NCBI GenBank assembly: GCA_963811635.1 | Contig: CAWESB010000006.1 | Span: 1 to 64,000, forward strand | Source: JAIBJN01 sp963811635 | GTDB lineage: Bacteria; Actinomycetota; Thermoleophilia; Gaiellales; Gaiellaceae | Reading direction: 5' to 3' | DNA length: 64,000 bases | Part shown: one piece after another, positions 62,640 through 64,000 of the stretch | Layout of the letters: the number at the start of each line of letters is the position of its first letter | Numbering within the stretch: the first letter of the stretch is position 1 | Position numbers and translations under genes: made by a program | Notes under the pieces: model-generated | What the model saw: only the letters and a program-made list of their open reading frames with translations | What the model was told of the DNA's origin: nothing | Databases searched by the model: none

Positions 62640-62745
62640 GAGAGGCGCTCATCGGGTGTGGGCTGCAGCGTAGACCGCTGGGGCTGGTAGCCGAGGGCGC
62701 TGTGCCGTCGGCGGTGGTTCGGGTGACCGGCGGGCCCGACCGCTT
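62640..62745 (-). pseudogene. C-terminal remnant of an IS3/IS481-type transposase
   Basis: On the minus strand GHPNHRRRHSALGYQPQ matches the end of the rve integrase core (YN-x-x-R-P-H-x-x-L-G-Y) of IS3-like transposases. No catalytic DDE residues and no terminal repeats were found nearby. The remainder of the 296-base gap (62509-62804) holds no gene. Confidence 0.5.
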
Positions 62746-62804
62746 CTCGATAAAGTTGACGTGTCCGCCGCTCTCTGAGAGCATCGGGGACAGTCGAAGG
62801 GGGT

Positions 62805-63833
62805 CTGACAATCACTCGACGGGGTCTAGCACGTACCACCTCTGCAGCGTTCGTTGCCGGGGGACTGCTCTTTGCCGGGCTCGGAGGAGCCGGCGCCGCC
62901 GCCGCGGAGGACTCTCCCTGCCCGCCGCCGTCCGGTCGGCAGCTCTGCGTGAGCGTGACGCACACGCCCCTCGATGTTTCGGCGGCCACCGCGGCTGGCC
63001 AGACGTTCGTCTCCTACACGGTGACCCTCCGGAACGTCGGCAAGAGCGAGCTCACCCAGACGACGGTGGCGGCTTGCCTGGTGAGCGGGTCCGGAAGCGG
63101 CAGCGATTGTGGCGCGGCTCCAGCCGGCGCCTCCTTTTATTCGGCGGTCGCGAGCAAAGGCAACTGCACGATCGCCGGAGCAACGGCACGCTGTCAGATC
63201 GGGAAGCTACCGAGCGGCGCTATGGCGACTGTCGACCTCGTCTCCCGCGCGCCGACCCAGGCCGGTGCGTTTCGAAACGTGGTCTCCACCACCGTCAAGG
63301 AGCGGGGAAGCGACAATCCAGGATCCGACCCGCAGGGGGACACGCTCACCGTCTCCGAGCCTGTGACGACCCTCGCCTTCGGCGGCCCAACGGCGAGCAC
63401 CTTCGTGCCGGCGGGGATCGCCACGCAGTTGCTTGCGGCGGACGAAGGTCAGAGCGGACAGTCGAAGATTCCGTCGCAGCACGGCGACCTGACCGCTGGG
63501 CTCGCGATCACGGATGATCCGCCGTTCGTCTGCCCGGAGGACGAGATCTGCCGCGGCGGCGGCTGGGTGAACGCCACGATTCCCGGCGCCTTCGACGCCT
63601 TGCAGTTCGTGCTGCACTGGCCCGACGAGTTCGTGTCAGCGAAGCAGACGGAGAAGAACTTCGTGCTCTTCTACCTCGCTTGCGACACGTGCGAACTCGA
63701 GATCATCAGCGACCGCTGCAGCTCCGCGACGCCTTCCGCAAACGAGCGGCCCTGCCTCTGGAACGTCCGCGACCTGGGCCGTAAAGGCTTCGACGCCACT
63801 CTCATCTCCTCGCACAACGGGAAGATGCACTAG
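62805..63833 (+). CDS. secreted DUF11-like protein, start unresolved
   Basis: About 342 residues. A signal peptide (ARTTSAAFVAGGLLFAGLGG, then AGAAAAED) is in frame with the body. SYTVTLRNVGKSELTQTTV and the following VDLVSRAPTQAGAFRNVVST are DUF11-type immunoglobulin-like sandwiches; the C-terminal half has four to six cysteines (CPEDEICRGG, CDTCELEIISDRCSS) and no known name. No ATG, GTG or TTG stands before the signal peptide; CTG at 62805 or an ATC after GAAGGGGG may serve, or the first bases contain an error. The GTG at 62949 would remove the signal peptide. Confidence 0.65.
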   Translation: MTITRRGLARTTSAAFVAGGLLFAGLGGAGAAAAEDSPCPPPSGRQLCVSVTHTPLDVSAATAAGQTFVSYTVTLRNVGKSELTQTTVAACLVSGSGSGSDCGAAPAGASFYSAVASKGNCTIAGATARCQIGKLPSGAMATVDLVSRAPTQAGAFRNVVSTTVKERGSDNPGSDPQGDTLTVSEPVTTLAFGGPTASTFVPAGIATQLLAADEGQSGQSKIPSQHGDLTAGLAITDDPPFVCPEDEICRGGGWVNATIPGAFDALQFVLHWPDEFVSAKQTEKNFVLFYLACDTCELEIISDRCSSATPSANERPCLWNVRDLGRKGFDATLISSHNGKMH

Positions 63834-64000
63834 CCCTCAGCGGCGAGGGCCGCGTCCAGGTCACGCAACAACGCTCGGACGCGCACGACGGAAACCACGT
63901 CTTCCTTGCCCTCGAATCGCTTCAACGCCTCATTAAGGCATTCGCGGGCACCGTCGCCGCCGGCCAGCTCGAGCACTTCGGCGAGGTCCTCCAAGGCATC
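63830..64000 (-). CDS. C-terminal end of a TPR-like protein (partial)
   Basis: 56 residues run in from the window edge: DALEDLAEVLELAGGDGARE, CLNEALKRFEGKEDVVSVVR, ending in an Ala-rich tail. This repeats the end of a tetratricopeptide array (helix pairs with A-x-x-x-L-E-A-L), as at the C-terminus of AfsR/SARP or adenylate-cyclase-type regulators. Its stop codon overlaps the stop of the DUF11-like gene on the other strand. Confidence 0.55.
   Translation of the reverse strand, partial: DALEDLAEVLELAGGDGARECLNEALKRFEGKEDVVSVVRVRALLRDLDAALAAEG

Overview
The window is high-GC DNA with dense, short-spaced genes, frequent GTG starts and GTGA/ATGA overlaps. The gene set fits a free-living actinobacterium, most likely of the class Thermoleophilia (Gaiellales/Solirubrobacterales type): Rpf-like transglycosylase, NrtR with nicotinamidase, PspA/PspAA/PspAB with HtpX, a YukJ-type DUF2278 protein and an SSP411/YyaL protein. 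The lineage is an inference from style and gene content; no marker tree was possible. Several otherwise good genes are broken by one base (diguanylate cyclase, MarR, YpfJ-type peptidase, zinc dehydrogenase, PspAB), which suggests residual indel errors of an assembly rather than five independent gene deaths.

Layout. (a) 1-3.4 kb is the remnant of an integrated element ending at a tRNA-Ala(TGC): the tail of an acidic protein, a rolling-circle Rep-like protein, two peptidoglycan hydrolases (amidase; PG-binding plus CHAP), a broken DpnI-like helix-turn-helix domain and the last part of a tyrosine integrase abutting the tRNA. (b) 3.4-28.7 kb is ordinary chromosome: wall enzymes (Rpf, L,D-transpeptidase, GH25), NAD regulation (nrtR and a divergent nicotinamidase), fatty-acid desaturase, MFS exporter, a MarR/monooxygenase/metallopeptidase run, a flavin oxidoreductase, a 1040-residue UnbU/UnbV-like fusion, cupins, a Tim44-like protein, a secreted sugar isomerase-like protein and a purine nucleoside phosphorylase. 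(c) 27.8-43.6 kb is a genomic island bounded and subdivided by partial copies of the tRNA-Ala(CGC) gene whose intact copy lies at 43504-43576. Inside it, from 29.6 to 39.4 kb, eleven copies of an imperfect direct repeat, all in one orientation, sit one per gap between mostly single-gene modules (YecM-like, cupins, a TIR-like membrane protein, alpha/beta hydrolases, a LanC-like cyclase, DUF2278, GNAT, VOC, metallo-beta-lactamase fold, RibD-like reductase). The modules face both ways and several gaps hold cut-off gene pieces. This looks like a gene-capture array of an unknown kind. No integrase was seen in it. (d) 43.6-64 kb is again chromosome: a beta-propeller lipoprotein, two zinc dehydrogenases, an acyl-CoA ligase coupled to a stand-alone E2-type acyltransferase, an O-methyltransferase, a metallo-hydrolase, the PspA-PspAA pair facing an HtpX-PspAB operon, membrane proteins, cytochrome c, a HAD hydrolase, serS with a tRNA-Ser(TGA) just behind it, a D-aminopeptidase and a secreted DUF11-like protein.

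How the genes work together: cell-wall turnover (Rpf, L,D-transpeptidase, GH25), envelope stress (PspA/PspAA/PspAB/HtpX) and NAD recycling (NrtR/nicotinamidase) are the clear functional units. The island genes look like independent detoxification, modification and self-protection functions with no shared pathway, as expected of captured cassettes.
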